From Pseudoscleropodium purum (lineage: Eukaryota; Streptophyta; Bryopsida; Hypnales; Brachytheciaceae), in assembly GCA_963969395.1 (NCBI GenBank), contig OZ017804.1, positions 15,810,001 through 15,874,000 on the forward strand: a stretch of 64,000 bases of DNA, given 5' to 3'. Below the pieces are notes generated by a model, which searched no databases, was not told the DNA's origin, and was given only the letters and a program-made list of their open reading frames with translations. The position numbers were made by a program, and so were the translations under genes. Of the stretch, positions 1 to 13,026 are shown piece after piece (the stretch's first letter is position 1; each line of letters starts with the position of its first letter).

Positions 1-1737
1 CTGGGATTCTCTATTTTCATGGCAGATGGTCTTCCTTAACTCGGAACGATATTCTTCAGAAAGTTGAAGAGGCACTGCGTTTTCCTGCTGCCTTTTAAAT
101 GCCCTGTGCATATTTAGAGCTGTAGAGTGGCGCTCATCTAATCAGGTCAAGATATCGCTACAAATTCAATGAGAGAAATTTATTCTCAACGAGGTTAAGG
201 CCGCAAGTTTTACGTACGCCTGATCATATAACTTTGACTTGCAAAGTTAATGGCCTGAGAACAAGATACTGTGTTTGTAAGGGAATTCTGGAGTTTACTG
301 ATAACGGATTTTCCTGTGCCCACCTCCTATCAAGGCCTAGGGTGGACAGCGTAGTGTCCCTAGAGTGGAAGAGCCTCTCGTTCCCGTGCACTTATTTTGA
401 AATTTTGAATTATGTACGGCAGTGGGAGATTGTCTGTCACTGCACAGCTCAGTTTGCTTATGCTGAGAGTGGAGCGACTGTCAAGCTTTTAGCAACTCCT
501 GAATTCAGCTCACCGCGTGGCCTCATTACCTGTGTCTCTGGACGACAGGATGAGCTCGGTGGGTGAAGTTGTTACAGATGATGCCTCCTTGATTGTAAGG
601 AGAATAGACGGAGTGAAAAGAAATCTATTATGGGTTAGTCGAATCAATAGGATTACTGCACTTCATTCACGTACTACTAGCTGAATACAGTGGATTACAG
701 GACAGTGTAAATCGTTACAGTAACCAGATTTTGTAAGTAATTTGGCGCGATTGGCATGCACTGTTAGCTAATGAGAGATTCCGGTGAAGTTCCAGAAACT
801 TCTTTTTCTATAGAGTTTTTCTTACTGGGCTCCCTGTGTGCTACCTTATGAATTGTAGAGCCTAGCTCTTTAAATGGACTTCTTGATCGTTGACCTCTTA
901 GTTACTGTAAGTCATCTTCGAAGGGTTTCTCTTTAGTCATTGCGGGCTCCTTGACTTTTGCTACTGATGCGGCTTCTGCTAGTCCAGCTCTTCAATTGTC
1001 AATGGGTAGAATGCTGCTCAAGTGACACTGAGTGTGTATTGTATGTAGAGAATGTAACAGGGGTACATTTCAGGGGGTTTTCCCACCTGAGGAGCACTAG
1101 CTTGTCTGAGTTTCTTGATATTTGTTGTACGGCGATCATAACATGTGTATACCGTGCCTTGTCGAATATCTCTTTGGTAACTGCAGGAACGTTCGGAACA
1201 CTTGTTGAGCAGTCTGCTGATCTTTTGCGGTCTGTGTAAAAGACACCATGTAATGTAATGTAGGGTGTGTACTTAGTATTGATTGCGAGCCACGTTAATA
1301 CTAGCTTTCTGCATACTTGCTCCTCATCTTATAGTGTGTCTCAAAAGTGACTGCAGTGCCTGATGATGTTCATGGTTCTCGATCATCTTCTAGTTTCTAG
1401 ATACACCTAGTATGGAGTCTGGCAATCTGGTAATCCATGTAGGGAAAACTTGCTGAGGGCAGTGTAGTATTTATTACAGTGCTATGAATATTGACTGCAC
1501 ACTCACAATTAGTGTGAAGTATCTTTCTCAAGTAGATGCATTCTTACTACTGAGGGAAGCAAAGATCGTAAGAAATCAGATCCATCACGTCGTGAATGCA
1601 TGATATGAAACGTAGTACTGGTGCTAACAAGCAGTTTTAGTAAACTGCTTATTAGTACAAGGCCCTTTTAGAATCTCGTGGAGGTTGTGTATGACATTAT
1701 CTTAATCGATTGACTAATATTGCGCTTGTGGGTGCAG
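1..1737 (+). other. Probable 5' intronic or leader sequence of the RCC1-repeat gene; no exon recognised
   Basis: This stretch has intermediate GC, like the introns of the downstream gene and unlike the AT-rich DNA after 5.1 kb. The gene's first recognisable exon starts at 1738 after a CAG acceptor and needs an upstream exon ending in phase 1. Relatives have about 100 further N-terminal residues, including RCC1 blades with G-W-x-H motifs. I looked for Trp-Gly-rich coding sequence in all frames and found none. Open frames at 234-566 and 958-1239 have no RCC1 signature. The missing exons are probably upstream of the window. Confidence 0.4.
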
Positions 1738-4710
1738 GAGAAGGTGAAGTTTACACTTGGGGCTGGAGTGAGTGCGTTCCCAACGTGAAGCCCAGTCTGG
1801 ACGAAAGTGAGCAGCAGGGGGATGAATTAGCATCTGCAGGTGCTCCTAGCACAAGCTTACAGTTATCTCCCAGGAACAACGTGGCTACAAAACCTTCTTC
1901 ATCTGCTCCAGCATTGCGTACTAGTGGGGGGTTGTTGGCCAAACAGAGTGGACGGCAAAGCCATCGGAATTTGACATGTAAAACCACTGACAATAAAGGT
2001 GTAGAAGAAATTCTCAAAAAAAGGAAGGTTGTTAGCTTTGAAGATGGAGGATCTCCTGTAAGTCCTACCGCATCTGAAGAAAATGTTTTTGCTCCACCGT
2101 GTTTGGTGAATCTGGATCCTGGAATCAGGATCAGTACAGTAGCTGCAGGTGGACGCCACACATTGGCTTTGTCAGGTAAATTTCTTAATTTCAGTATAAA
2201 TTTTCTAACTTTTCCAAGTCTACAAAATGAACTGTTTGATCTATTGGTAGGAATATGATCACCTGTTACACCAGTCATTCGGTGACTTCGAATTCCTCGT
2301 ATACTGCAGTCTATCTAATATATAATTGTCTTTCTATCGTGGTAGTTGGAACTCAGTTTTATATTATTTCTTTACATGTTTTAGCATGTGTTACCGAAAT
2401 GGTACCTAACCTCGGGATGTCTGGCAATAGATGGGGGTCAACTTTGGGGTTGGGGTTATGGAGGCGAGGGTCAACTTGGATTGGGCTCCCGCATGCGGAT
2501 TGTTTCATCTCCGCAGCATATCTCTTGCTTTAACTTACCAGAGAGTGGTATGGCTGGAAATGGAGCTTCTATCCCTGGGAGCTTCATTAAAGCAATCGCT
2601 TGTGGAGGCCGCCATAGTGCCGTCGTTACTGGTACAAACAAAATCTGCTCATTTTAGTCTATATTCTCCTACTTAAATTAGTAGAAGTAAACGGCTGTGC
2701 AATTGTTCAGTATCTAATTTCCTCTCCTTAAAGGGATGAGTGAGCTGTTACCATCTGGTCATGGCACATGTATGCAGCCTACTGTTTACTGGACAAGTCT
2801 GTATCAGAGAAATTGATGGACTGGTTCTGTATCTGTTCATAGCATTAGTTTCATAAATGTGCATTAAGAACCTTCCTCTTCTTACCAGGATATGCCAATG
2901 GATGGACGCCGGTCCTCACAACATTTGCACTATTTGGATAAATCTGTAACCTTGAGACATGAAATTTCTCTACTGACGATGGAAATTGGTAATTGATAAC
3001 AGATGCTGGAGCTTTGTTAACCTTTGGATGGGGTCTCTATGGTCAGGTTTGTTTCTAAGCTTCCATCCTAGTTATCGGTGTTTCAGCAGGAACAAGCTCA
3101 GATGACAAGAGGATCTTGTTTTCGAAAATGAAAGCATTTGAATATTTTTGTTCTTTGAAGGATCTCGACTAAATTCAGAAGATATGGATGAGGCAGTTTG
3201 AGGGTTAAAGCTGGTATATTGCCCTTGTTGCCAGGTTGGTCAAGGCAGTACTGAAGATGAGCTGAGCCCTTGCCCTGTTTCAGCATTGGGTGGACTTAAC
3301 GTCGTAGGGATAGCAGCAGGCTTATGGCACACTCTCTGCATTACTGATATTGGAGATACATATGCTTTTGGTGGAAATCAGTTTGGCCAACTTGGCGTGG
3401 GTGGAAATACTGCAGAGGTTGCCTTCCTTAGGCCTATGATTTCGTCTGCACTCCTCCCATCTAAATTCCCTTAGCAAAAATATTTCGTTTTCTAATTGTC
3501 CTACATTGCAACCCTTTTGATCTTGGAATATGGTCTCGCTTGATATCTTTAGGCTCGTTCCTCTCCTAGGCCTGTGCTACGAGAGGTTTGCAACACATTT
3601 GGTATCTAACTTGTTGTAGCTCTTATAGCTCGAGAGAAGTAGTATTTTAAGAAGTTAATAAGGAAACCGCTTTAGATTCTGAGAATAATTTTCGATTCTG
3701 AATCTCGTTAACTGTATTTTTTTTTTTAATTTAGTACTATGCGACTGAAATCTTGACTGTGAGCCTTGAAAAAGTCATGCGTTAGTGATTAACAAAGGAC
3801 AGTTTGTATGTACCCTTTGCACTCTTGTAGGAATTTTATAGAGGTTGGCATTCATCCAGGCTGGTTACCCTCTTCAGCAAGAATTACATCGTCTACATAC
3901 TGTGTTAACTTAAGGTCTTTGCATTGGTTCAGACGACTCCACGACTAATTGATGCACCACTTTTGGAAGATGAAGCATCTGTGGCGGTTGCATGTGGCGC
4001 ACGCCATAGTGTTGTGCTAACAGGTATCTTGAAATACGCTTTCTTATTGACTTTGATGATGGTAATTGAGGCCCTTGTTCGATGATGTCAAAGGTCTTCT
4101 GTACACCTCTAGACTAATGGTTGTATCGTCTGATTTCAGGATCAGGAAAGATCTTCGCTTGGGGTTGGAACAAATATGGGCAGGTATATTTTACATCCTG
4201 CTAATTTTGTTGCATGTTTATGTCTTCGTGTATAGTGACATCTGTTGTGGCGTGATGGTCTCGTTCCACCATAAGTACAATATTTTAATAGGTGGTAGTT
4301 CAAAATGTGTGAGTGTGCGAGATTGTGCCGTGTATTCTAAAATGTCATTTTAGAGGTCTCAAGTGTATAGCCATGTCAGTTCACACTTACTAGCGGGTAC
4401 ATGCTAGCTCCCTAGCTATCAGAGATTGTTGTCCAAGCGTATGTGGTTTCTTTTTCTATCTTCCTGATACTTACCATGGTCACATCTTTAGACCTAAGAT
4501 ATAATTTCCTGTCTAGATCTGAAACGAGGAGGTTTCTTTTAAGGTGTTGTCGGAGGCCTCTGATGTGTCACCCACTTGCTTGTGCAGTTGGGTTTGGGTG
4601 ACGGTAACAATAGAGACTTGCCAGTTCAAGTCACGATGAATGACGGTGGGCGTGCAGCCAGTGTTGCCTGTGGATGGTGGCACACACTGGCTTCAGTTCA
4701 TATTAAGTGA
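1738..4710 (+). CDS. RCC1-repeat (beta-propeller) protein, 3' seven exons, N-terminus missing
   Basis: Seven exons with GT-AG introns: 1738-2175, 2431-2631, 3003-3046, 3235-3417, 3933-4023, 4140-4183 and 4588-4710 (TGA stop). All phases join, giving about 374 codons. Five RCC1 blade ends are visible: AAGGRHTLAL, ACGGRHSAVV, AAGLWHTLCI, ACGARHSVVL and ACGWWHTLAS. They alternate with blade starts such as WGWGYGGEGQLGLG, FGGNQFGQLGVG and WGWNKYGQLGLG. Exon 1738-2175 opens with GEVYTWGWSECVP, then a Ser-rich insert, then a basic LKKRKVV segment near 2011-2031 that could be a nuclear localisation signal. This order matches the plant RCC1-family group that includes Arabidopsis At3g53830, whose biochemical role is unclear to me. 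It is not UVR8, because the GWRHT triplet motifs are absent. RCC1 propellers usually act as guanine-nucleotide exchange or protein-docking platforms; no specific partner is inferable here. Exons for the N-terminal blades were not found upstream. Confidence 0.9.
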
Positions 4711-5110
4711 TATCGAAAGACAGCAGAAAATTTGGCTACTTGTACATGTTTTTCCTCTGTGTAGACATAGAGTTGAAGAAGCGCTTTTTTACTGGCTAGT
4801 TCCAGCGGCTAGTATTTCTCTTTTCCAAATAAGCTGTTCACAAGAGAATCGTTTAAGCTCTCTCTCTCAGAAGTAACAAAGAAGAGAGCACCGTTGGGGT
4901 TTCACATGGTTTCTTCGATATTCTCGTTCATTTGTGGATGAATCAACGTCCCAGTCAACATCTTTCGTTTGCAAACGCTAAGCTCATTGTGCAGTATGCT
5001 ACCTTATGTTGTGTTTGAATGCTGTTGCATCCATTTTATGTGTCGTTGTCCCGATAAGCTTTTGAGCATGTCTTTGTGTTACTCAGTGGACTTTGTTGCA
5101 GGGTCTGGTA
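4711..5110 (+). other. Likely 3' UTR of the RCC1-repeat gene
   Basis: After the TGA at 4708-4710 the base composition stays gene-like until about 5110, then drops sharply to AT-rich. No second gene is visible. An AATAAA-like hexamer lies near 5276, beyond the composition change, so the polyadenylation site is not fixed. Confidence 0.4.
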
Positions 5111-8100
5111 AAGAATTCTCTTAAGGTATGCCGTTTCTAAAAACCGAATTATTTGTTTTGAGCATGTTCCCAATTATCTAACCAATTATTTCCAATTAAA
5201 TGTTATGTTGGGTTCTTGTTGGGAGTGAATAGTGAATTTTAGATTATTTTAGAATACATTTTTTGAGCATGAAATGAATAAACTATGAATTTTTAAAGTA
5301 CAGAAAATAAGTGCATACTAAATTATCCTTAAGCTCTCATGAAAATCTTTACATTTCAGGGGGAAATTTATAGCACTCACTTTTGAAAGTGACTCACAAT
5401 TAGATGTAATTACTTTGAACTTCTTAGAAGAGCTTCAATATTATACTAAAGAAACTTACCTTGGTATTTCTAATTATTTAATCTTACTAAAATATTTTTT
5501 AGGTATGGCAAAAGTTGCATTTTTGTTGGAAACAATAAATTTGTCAACACTTTTCTTTCTACCACAAATAGTTCATTGAATTAGCCACTAGAGAAAGCTT
5601 ATGGGTGGCTTGAAGACAATATAGTGAGTTACATTGAAGTCACAAATAATAAATTGTTGTAATAGAATAATATCATTGTATTTTGTGAAGATAAACTTTC
5701 ACAAACTTAGATGATTCTTTCACAATCTACACTTTATAAAAAGAAATTAATGAAATTAACTTTTAGTACATTCATATTGATGCACTTTTTGTTGACAATA
5801 TAATGCTATGATTTAAGTTTGCTAATATGTATTTAAAAATGAACTTAATGTACCAAAATGATAAGTATAAAGACATTTAGGAATAAATTTTTGTGTATCA
5901 TTTGTAATTCCACTTATTTGTTGAAAGATTGATGTATAACAAAAACATGACATTCTTCAATTTAAAGGCATAGGATCCTTTACTTTCCATGAATAAATGT
6001 TCTTTTCACTATAGAAATCTAGAATGCAAAGTTTGTCCATGTCTCATAGGCCACTCTATCACAAATGTTTTCTTGTTACAATGCCATTGTGGATGGTCCC
6101 CTTTACCTTTCCATCCAAGAATGTTATAAAATTCAATTATAAGTAGAGGCTTTATCAACTCTAGTGCATTACAATACCTTTGACAAACTATTCAAATAAT
6201 AACCTACTCAAAGTTCCTTATAGTCATTGTAGATATAGCTTTGGTTAGTTCAAGGTCAATTCTCTTTTGGTCTAAACTTAGTAAATAATAGGGCTATTAT
6301 TTTCCAAATTTCTTATATGAATCTTTAATTATGAAGAAAACTACAATGTGAAGTAATGTAATATTAGTAGAATTTTTTGAAGTAGGTCAACCTTTCAATG
6401 TGTCCAATTTTATATACATTATTACAAATGTCATCATCATTGGAAATAGAAAGGTCTTCATAACTGCTAAATAGAGGTAAGTTTGCATTTTGAAGAAGAA
6501 AACTCCATCTACTTTAAAAGTGGTTCAAATTAAAGAATCCATTAAAGTAAAAATCTTAGTTAGTTATATTTATAAAAATATTCTATATATAAGTTTACAT
6601 CTTATTCAAATTTTGATCTTCTACTTGAAGTTGTCTAACTCCAAATTCTAATGCACTTATCTTCATCTAAGAGTTGTCTAATTCAAATGCATTATCTAAT
6701 GAGCTAGGAATTGTCTACTCTTGTACACTTGTCATCAAAGTAGAGCTATCTAATTGTAAAGCACAAACCTACCATTTAGAGATACCTATCTTTAGATAAT
6801 CTTCACTTGCACACTTGTGTACATTTCATCAAAAATTAGTCCATCCATCAAATGTTTATAACAATTTGGTTACTAATTCATGTAAAATTCTTCACTAAAT
6901 TTGATGACATAAAATATGGTCTCACCTAAATTCTATTTTTCACATTATGATCAACTAAATTGGCCATTTTCAATCTTGTAATCCTTCATTATTAAGAAGT
7001 TGAATGAAATACAATTCTCCAATATAAAGATATTCATATTTAAATTAAAAATTCTTTGTTTTCTTCAATCCTTTTGTACACATTTTGAATTCCATTATAG
7101 ACTTTGCGTAGTTTTTCCCTTTTTATTTGTATTTATTTCTACAATAATTTTTATAATTTTTTTTTATACAATATTGGATTTGGATATTTGTCTTTAATAA
7201 ATTTTAATTCATGAAATTATTAAAATGTTTATTAAGCTACAAATGGGAATGTCTTTTTATAAAAAATCTATTTTCAAAATTATAATTCACCTATGTCTTT
7301 TAATATTCTTGTAGCATTCTAAAGATATAGTTTTTATATAGATGTTAAGTAAAGTTTGGCTAGTTGCATGGACGAGTGTCTCAAAAGTAGTATATGTAGC
7401 CTTACTATAAATTACTAAAACCAAATGCATCCTTTCATCATAGACCTTACAGTCAAACCAACCCATTTTTGTGTGGATTCTCATTGAAAAGCATATGATC
7501 TCCATCTTCACTTGTTGGCACCTAACTTTGAACTAGAAGCACATGTTACTATATTCTCTGCAATATCACTACAGTTTGTTATTTTTAATAAATGTTTCAT
7601 TGGAAATCAATAGAAAACATTCACAATGAAGGAAAATCCATTTTAATCTTTTGAAATAAAACACAATAAAAAATAGTAATAATGGAAATAATAATCACTC
7701 ATCAAAAAAACATCCCTAAAAGTTTACCTTTATTTTTACTATTAAAAAGTTCTTTGTTCTATAAAAAACATTTGCCTCAATCAAAACCTTTGAAGCACTT
7801 ATAACAAAATCACTAGAAAAAATTTAAATACATCTACATTCTCAAAAGAGTTCATATGTAATGTTTTGTTTAACTAGGACAATCCATGTACTATACTTCA
7901 AAAGTCCCATACTCCTATTAAAAATTGGAAGTTCTTAAACCAATTAAATAAATGTCTTTATAATCAAGTTGTTAAATATTTTAGACAAAAAAAATTGTGA
8001 AAAGTCATGACTATTTGCAGTCTAAAGCTTAGAGCCTTGGTAATGCTAACATTTTCTATATCATCTTTGTAACCATTTTATTGAAACACTCATCCATACA

Positions 8101-8418
8101 ACTACCTTTTTTCTATGATATGAATCATATTTTTGAGGACCTTATCATTTTTATTGGAATTATAATTATTAACAAACATCTCAAATGAAGTTTGCTTCAC
8201 TATCCCCTGAAAATTGTCAAGCAACCTATTTTAATCCCCCCTTCAAAGTGAAAAAATAGCAACCATTGGATGAGATTAAAAAAATCTAAGACCACCTTCT
8301 ACTACCGTACGATGTGAATAAATAAATAAATAATTTCGATAAAGTCCTACTAGCCACATGATTCGAAAAGAAAACAATAACTCCTTTTGAAAAGTCAACA
8401 ATGGAGTGATTGGGTGTA

Positions 8419-8449
<31 letters not shown>

Positions 8450-8640
8450 GTAGTAACGATAGGGACTTCCTTTATGCTTCTTCATATAAACATGTAATAT
8501 ATAAATCAAATATTCAAATTAATTAATGTCATTGATTTATGAATTATGCATTATGATTGACTTTGAAAAATATAATTGGTTACAAAAAAATAACTAAAAC
8601 TAAATTTATTGAAGGATTTAACTGAATTTTTGTACAACCA
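5111..8640. other. AT-rich intergenic DNA, no gene seen
   Basis: Strongly AT-rich, without any open frame showing a recognisable motif. A TG dinucleotide microsatellite lies at 8419-8449. The block around 5270-5350 resembles about 10010-10100 over roughly 70 bases, in the same orientation, so this could be a decayed retroelement or two copies of a dispersed repeat. Confidence 0.5.
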
Positions 8641-8644
8641 ATTT

Positions 8645-8818
8645 CATAGAATGGATTCAAATGAATTCATTTGAGAAAATGAATTCAATTTAACTCATTT
8701 CAATGCATGAATTCAAATTAATTCATTTGAGAAAATGAATTCAAATTAATTTTGTTGAGAGAATGATTTCAAACTAATTCACTTCAAAGAATAAATTCAA
8801 ATTAATTCATTTGAAAAA
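8645..8818. repeat. Tandem AT-rich repeat with GAATTCAAAT core
   Basis: Four or so imperfect units of about 40-45 bases, each built on GAATTCAAATTAATTCATTT followed by a GAGAAAAT-like segment. The unit is partly palindromic, so each copy could form a small hairpin. Units diverge toward the right end. No coding potential. Confidence 0.7.
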
Positions 8819-9163
8819 AATTTAGCCGCATAAAAAAGACAAATTTTAGTAGCATGAGATTGAAAGAAAAAATATTGAAAAGATTAGGATTTAGAATTGG
8901 ATGTAAAAGTTTTACATGAAATGAAAAAAAATAAAAAATTGAATTTTTCAATGTAATTTAGGGTTTGTTTTGCAAAGAAAGCAATTGAATAGGAAGGAAG
9001 TGAATTTGGAGATTGAGTGTTTCAATGTAGGGAATTGGAAATGATTTTTATTCAATGACCATATGTTGCATGTACAAAAATTATTCCCTACCCTACCTAT
9101 CCTATTATTAGGCTTGTACATAGTTTTACACTATCACCTCAAAAGAGGTAGTAACTGCCTACA

Positions 9164-9193
9164 ATATATATATATAGAGAGAGAGAGAGAGAA
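9164..9193. repeat. TA/GA microsatellite
   Basis: A short TA run passes directly into a GA run of about 16 bases. It lies in the AT-rich tract 8819-11217, where I see no gene. The part from about 10.45 to 11.1 kb is somewhat GC-richer and contains CA runs near 10738 and a GTTT run at 11091-11112, but no convincing exon. Confidence 0.8.
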
Positions 9194-11217
9194 GAATTAA
9201 TTCATCTAATTTTTTAATTACTAGGTCACCACCATATTACAAATTCTAAATTTTTCATATTATAAAATCTCTTCTACATAGTTACATATATTGTGATGTT
9301 TTTTAAAAAGTACTTTCTAGTTACTAGTACATGCTTTGATTAAAAGATTTGGTACAGAGGTATTGAAGTGAAAGCATGTCATTTAGGTTTAATAAGAAAT
9401 GATTTTTAAATTAACTATGATTGGAAGAGGTTATCATAATATCGGCTAACAAAGCATTAAAATTGACTTTTTGCTATGTTATTTTATGTCAATAAATTTT
9501 AAACTTTAAAAGTCTCAAAAATCAATTATAACTACACAAATTTGAACAAAGCATTGTATTTGAGTACGCCTCTATACTATGGTATACAATTTTTATATAT
9601 ACTATGTTAGGTTTCAATAAACAATGCAAATTCTACTAGATGGTATATGACATACAAATGAACCAAGTCAAAGTGACAATTAGAGGTCAAGTAACTATTT
9701 AAGTGATGTGCAATTAAAATTGCCACTCAAAATGAATGTGTTCTTTATATTTTAGCTTGTAATTCTTGGTACATGTACCTTATACCGAATTAGCTCTACA
9801 TAAATAAATAAAGTGAATTGCCTAGTTGGTGCATTTGCTTCGACATTGACCAAAATCCTACAATGGTAGTTGCATCTAAAATTGTCCAACTAAGTATTTG
9901 AGCCTCCTTAGTCCAACTCTCCATTATCAAACTATCTAAATTTTTATTGAATCTAGTTGGGAGTCAAAAAGAGATTCAAGATTCTTTATAATTCTTATTC
10001 ATGCATTATTATAAACAATGCATGAATAAACTATAAATTTTCAAAATACATAAAGTAGATGTATCCAAAATCTATCCTAAGAGTTTTCATGTTACTTTGT
10101 AGGGTTTACATTCTACACAAAATAGTGAAATCAAGTTGCCTTTCCCCCAATGAAGTTATTTTGTAATTCATCAAAGTCAATAAATATTTCTAAAAACACT
10201 TTCATTTGTACACATGGAGATTCAAGAGTACCAATTACAACAATAACTAATTCAAAAATAGTCAACATTCTTATACAATATATAACAAGAAACATTTATA
10301 TCATGTCAAATGTCAAATTTTTTACAAGGAATGAACTATTTTCACTATTTTGAGTTGGCAAAAAATTATAGGTGAGGCAATTTTACAAAATGCATCACAA
10401 TTATGTGTAGTAAGCTTAAGCTTAAATATACGTGTACATGTATTTCACTACATGAATCAACTTCCAGAAACCTCCATCTGACAAGCCCACATTGAAAAAG
10501 TTCACAAATTTTCATGAGCCTTTTTGGCAGGCATTGAAAGTTCATAAACCTCGGCAAGAACATGACACCAAATCATGCATCTTCATTCATTTTATCTCAA
10601 CGGTGGTAGCAACAACAACCACCACCAAAAAGGAGAAAAAACAAAAACGAGGCTTCAAGTCAGCTAACTCGCGCCCTCCATCCATGAATCGAGGTCAGTG
10701 TGGCCGCACATGCCGGCAGGCCCCCCCTCCCCAAGACACACACACACCCAAACGGTGTCTATCTTATCTTTTAAATTCACGAGAGCACACTTTACTCCAA
10801 GTAGTAGGCCTTCCATTTCCCTTCCTTCCGCCTTGGGAGTCGTGGTCAACACAAAGAGGCTGTGGGTGATGAAGCTGATGACACATACCTTACTAAAACA
10901 CACACACATTGAAGTTCAATGTACTGTACTGATATGTCTCTCTTTCTCTCATGCACTTGTGACGGAAGGAAGTTTGTTGCTAAGATACTCATTCCAATAT
11001 GATCTTTAGGGCGGTGTTAAGATAAGTTAAGTCAGTTCGAATTTTGGACCTGCAGCGCACATGGAGAACTAACTTAGAGTCCACCGGACGTTTGTTTGTT
11101 TGTTTGTTTGTTCAAGACCTCACGTGAAATTTAGAATAATGGAAAATTTAAGAATATCGTTGGGATTTTCTTCCTCTCTGGGTGAAGTTGAAACATTTTG
11201 GGGAACTTTATGGTATA

Positions 11218-11590
11218 GGAGCCAACCCACCTCTAATCACCCCTCATTTCCAACCTATAGACTGATTTGTTCCTATGAAATTGTGGTGTGATTCTAAAAG
11301 TAGTTGTGGCACATCAACATTGGTTGTCAGGCTTCAACATTGCAACCACCCCTTAGTTGATTCTGCAACCAGCCCGTGGTTGGAAACATAAAAATATGTG
11401 TGACCAATATAAGTCATATAGTACAATTCAACTAAAAATCTATGATAATTGTATTTTGAATTTAAAAATGATGAAAATTTATATCATCCTTCCAAACTCT
11501 ATTTCTACATTAGGGAAAATTTATAAATTCAAGAAATCAACACTCCACATACCTGCAGTTGTTTAAGTGGTTGGAAATGGGTTGGCTCCC
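11218..11590. mobile_element. Short element with GGAGCCAACCC terminal inverted repeats
   Basis: The left end GGAGCCAACCC at 11218 is mirrored by GGGTTGGCTCC at 11579-11589. The interior is AT-rich without a coding frame. Sequence similar to the interior recurs at about 52600-52960, and the terminal motif recurs at 51740 and 62165. It is best read as a non-autonomous DNA transposon; no target duplication was resolved. Confidence 0.5.
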
Positions 11591-11849
11591 TTAGGAGACC
11601 CACCTTGACTTTCCATGAATCAAAACTCTTTTTAGTCATTTTGAATGGAAACTTGTTCATGAATTGTAAGTTGCGATAACAAGAATATATTCTAGTTACA
11701 ATGATATTGTACAAGAACCTCCTGCTCTTTCCATCATGAATTGGTAGTGGTTAAGACTCTATTATACACTTATAATTAAGTAGCATCTATTGTCACATCC
11801 AATGTTGTTCTTGGCTTTACTGAAGTAAACTACTCCATTCTAGATCAAG

Positions 11850-11960
11850 TAGAAGCAAGCCCATTGTGGATTAAATTATGTTTACTTAGTGGTGTGCATT
11901 TAAGTTCTGAAATATACACCACTAATATATAATTTAGCCCACAATGGGCTTCTTCCCATC
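11850..11960. mobile_element. Hairpin MITE, copy 1 (CCCATTGTGG stem)
   Basis: An inverted repeat pairs AAGCCCATTGTGG-like sequence at 11851-11879 with its complement at 11930-11958. A second nested pair (GTGGTGTGCATT and its complement) closes a small loop. Related hairpins lie at 47309-47405 and 50090-50193. No open frame; a non-autonomous element is likely. Confidence 0.6.
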
Positions 11961-13022
11961 TTATATGGAATGCAATAGTTTACCTTAGGGCAATCACAAC
12001 ATTGAAAACTTCACCATTGTGTCATTTGTAATTTCTGTCTTCAATCCCAATTTTTGTCATTTTTTTCTTGTCAGACTTGATATGCGGTCTAAGATGAGAT
12101 TTCTTATCCATATTGGCTCCTAATGAGATTATGGAGTTTTCATTTTTCCTCCCTCAAGAGAAAATGTAGTTTTTAATCTCCTACCATTGTCGAGTGGATA
12201 TTGATGATTTCTTGTGTAATGAGAATTTCTTTTTTGAAATTCAAATAGTGAAAAGTTAGAGGCAAACATTTGGAATATGTGGGAAAATTTTCAAGGACTT
12301 TGACTTCACAAATTGCAAGATAATAGGGCTTGAAGTTAGATTTTTTTTCTCTTGAAACCACCATGACATAGCTAATAAAGTCTTACTCTTCTTGGAATGT
12401 GATTTAAGGAATTTAAAAAAATAAAATTTATATGATATTTTATTGATTCCATACATGCCAACTTTCAAAAGTCAATAAGGGTTTCAGCAAAAGATGGATA
12501 AGCTACTGAAGCTTCCTAAAAAAATTCATACAACATAGCTTTTGATTTGGGCTTCTAATTGGAAAAAAAATTCACATTACCATTAAGGGGAGACATGTTC
12601 ACACTTGGTGTGAAAATTTTGTGGAAACATCCAACCAAAATTGACTTCAAAGGAACCTACCCTAGTTTTCAATTTTCTTGTTGAACAAATACTTGAATGA
12701 TCCTTTAGGAATTAAGCAAATGTATGACTAATTTGCACTAGTTTCAAAAGTTGTTCTTTAATATCAGTTTTTAGAAGAATAGGTTTCTTTTTCTTTACAG
12801 GATAGGTTCTTGTCAAAATATAAACTTTCAAAAGAAATGATTGAATATTATACAAAGTTAATGAAAATAAAATATTGAATATTTCTTACTCCATTAAATT
12901 CTTTTGTACATTATTTACTAAAATCAATTTCCGTGGTATGTATTAAATAAAAAATAATTGCGATCATTTTGAATCTCCTATATTCTTTCATGTATATTAT
13001 TACATTTGAGTAATACCATATT
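11961..13022. other. AT-rich intergenic DNA, no gene seen
   Basis: AT-rich sequence between two inverted-repeat elements. Only short, motif-free open frames occur on either strand. Nothing else could be recognised. Confidence 0.5.
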
Positions 13023-13026
13023 TTAA

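Noticed and set aside
1751..2278. Minus-strand 175-codon frame.
   Set aside because: Antisense shadow of a well-supported RCC1 exon.
5215..10110. A possible decayed LTR retrotransposon between similar blocks near 5.27 and 10.01 kb.
   Set aside because: Similarity is limited to about 70 bases, with no TG...CA ends, target duplication or pol motifs.
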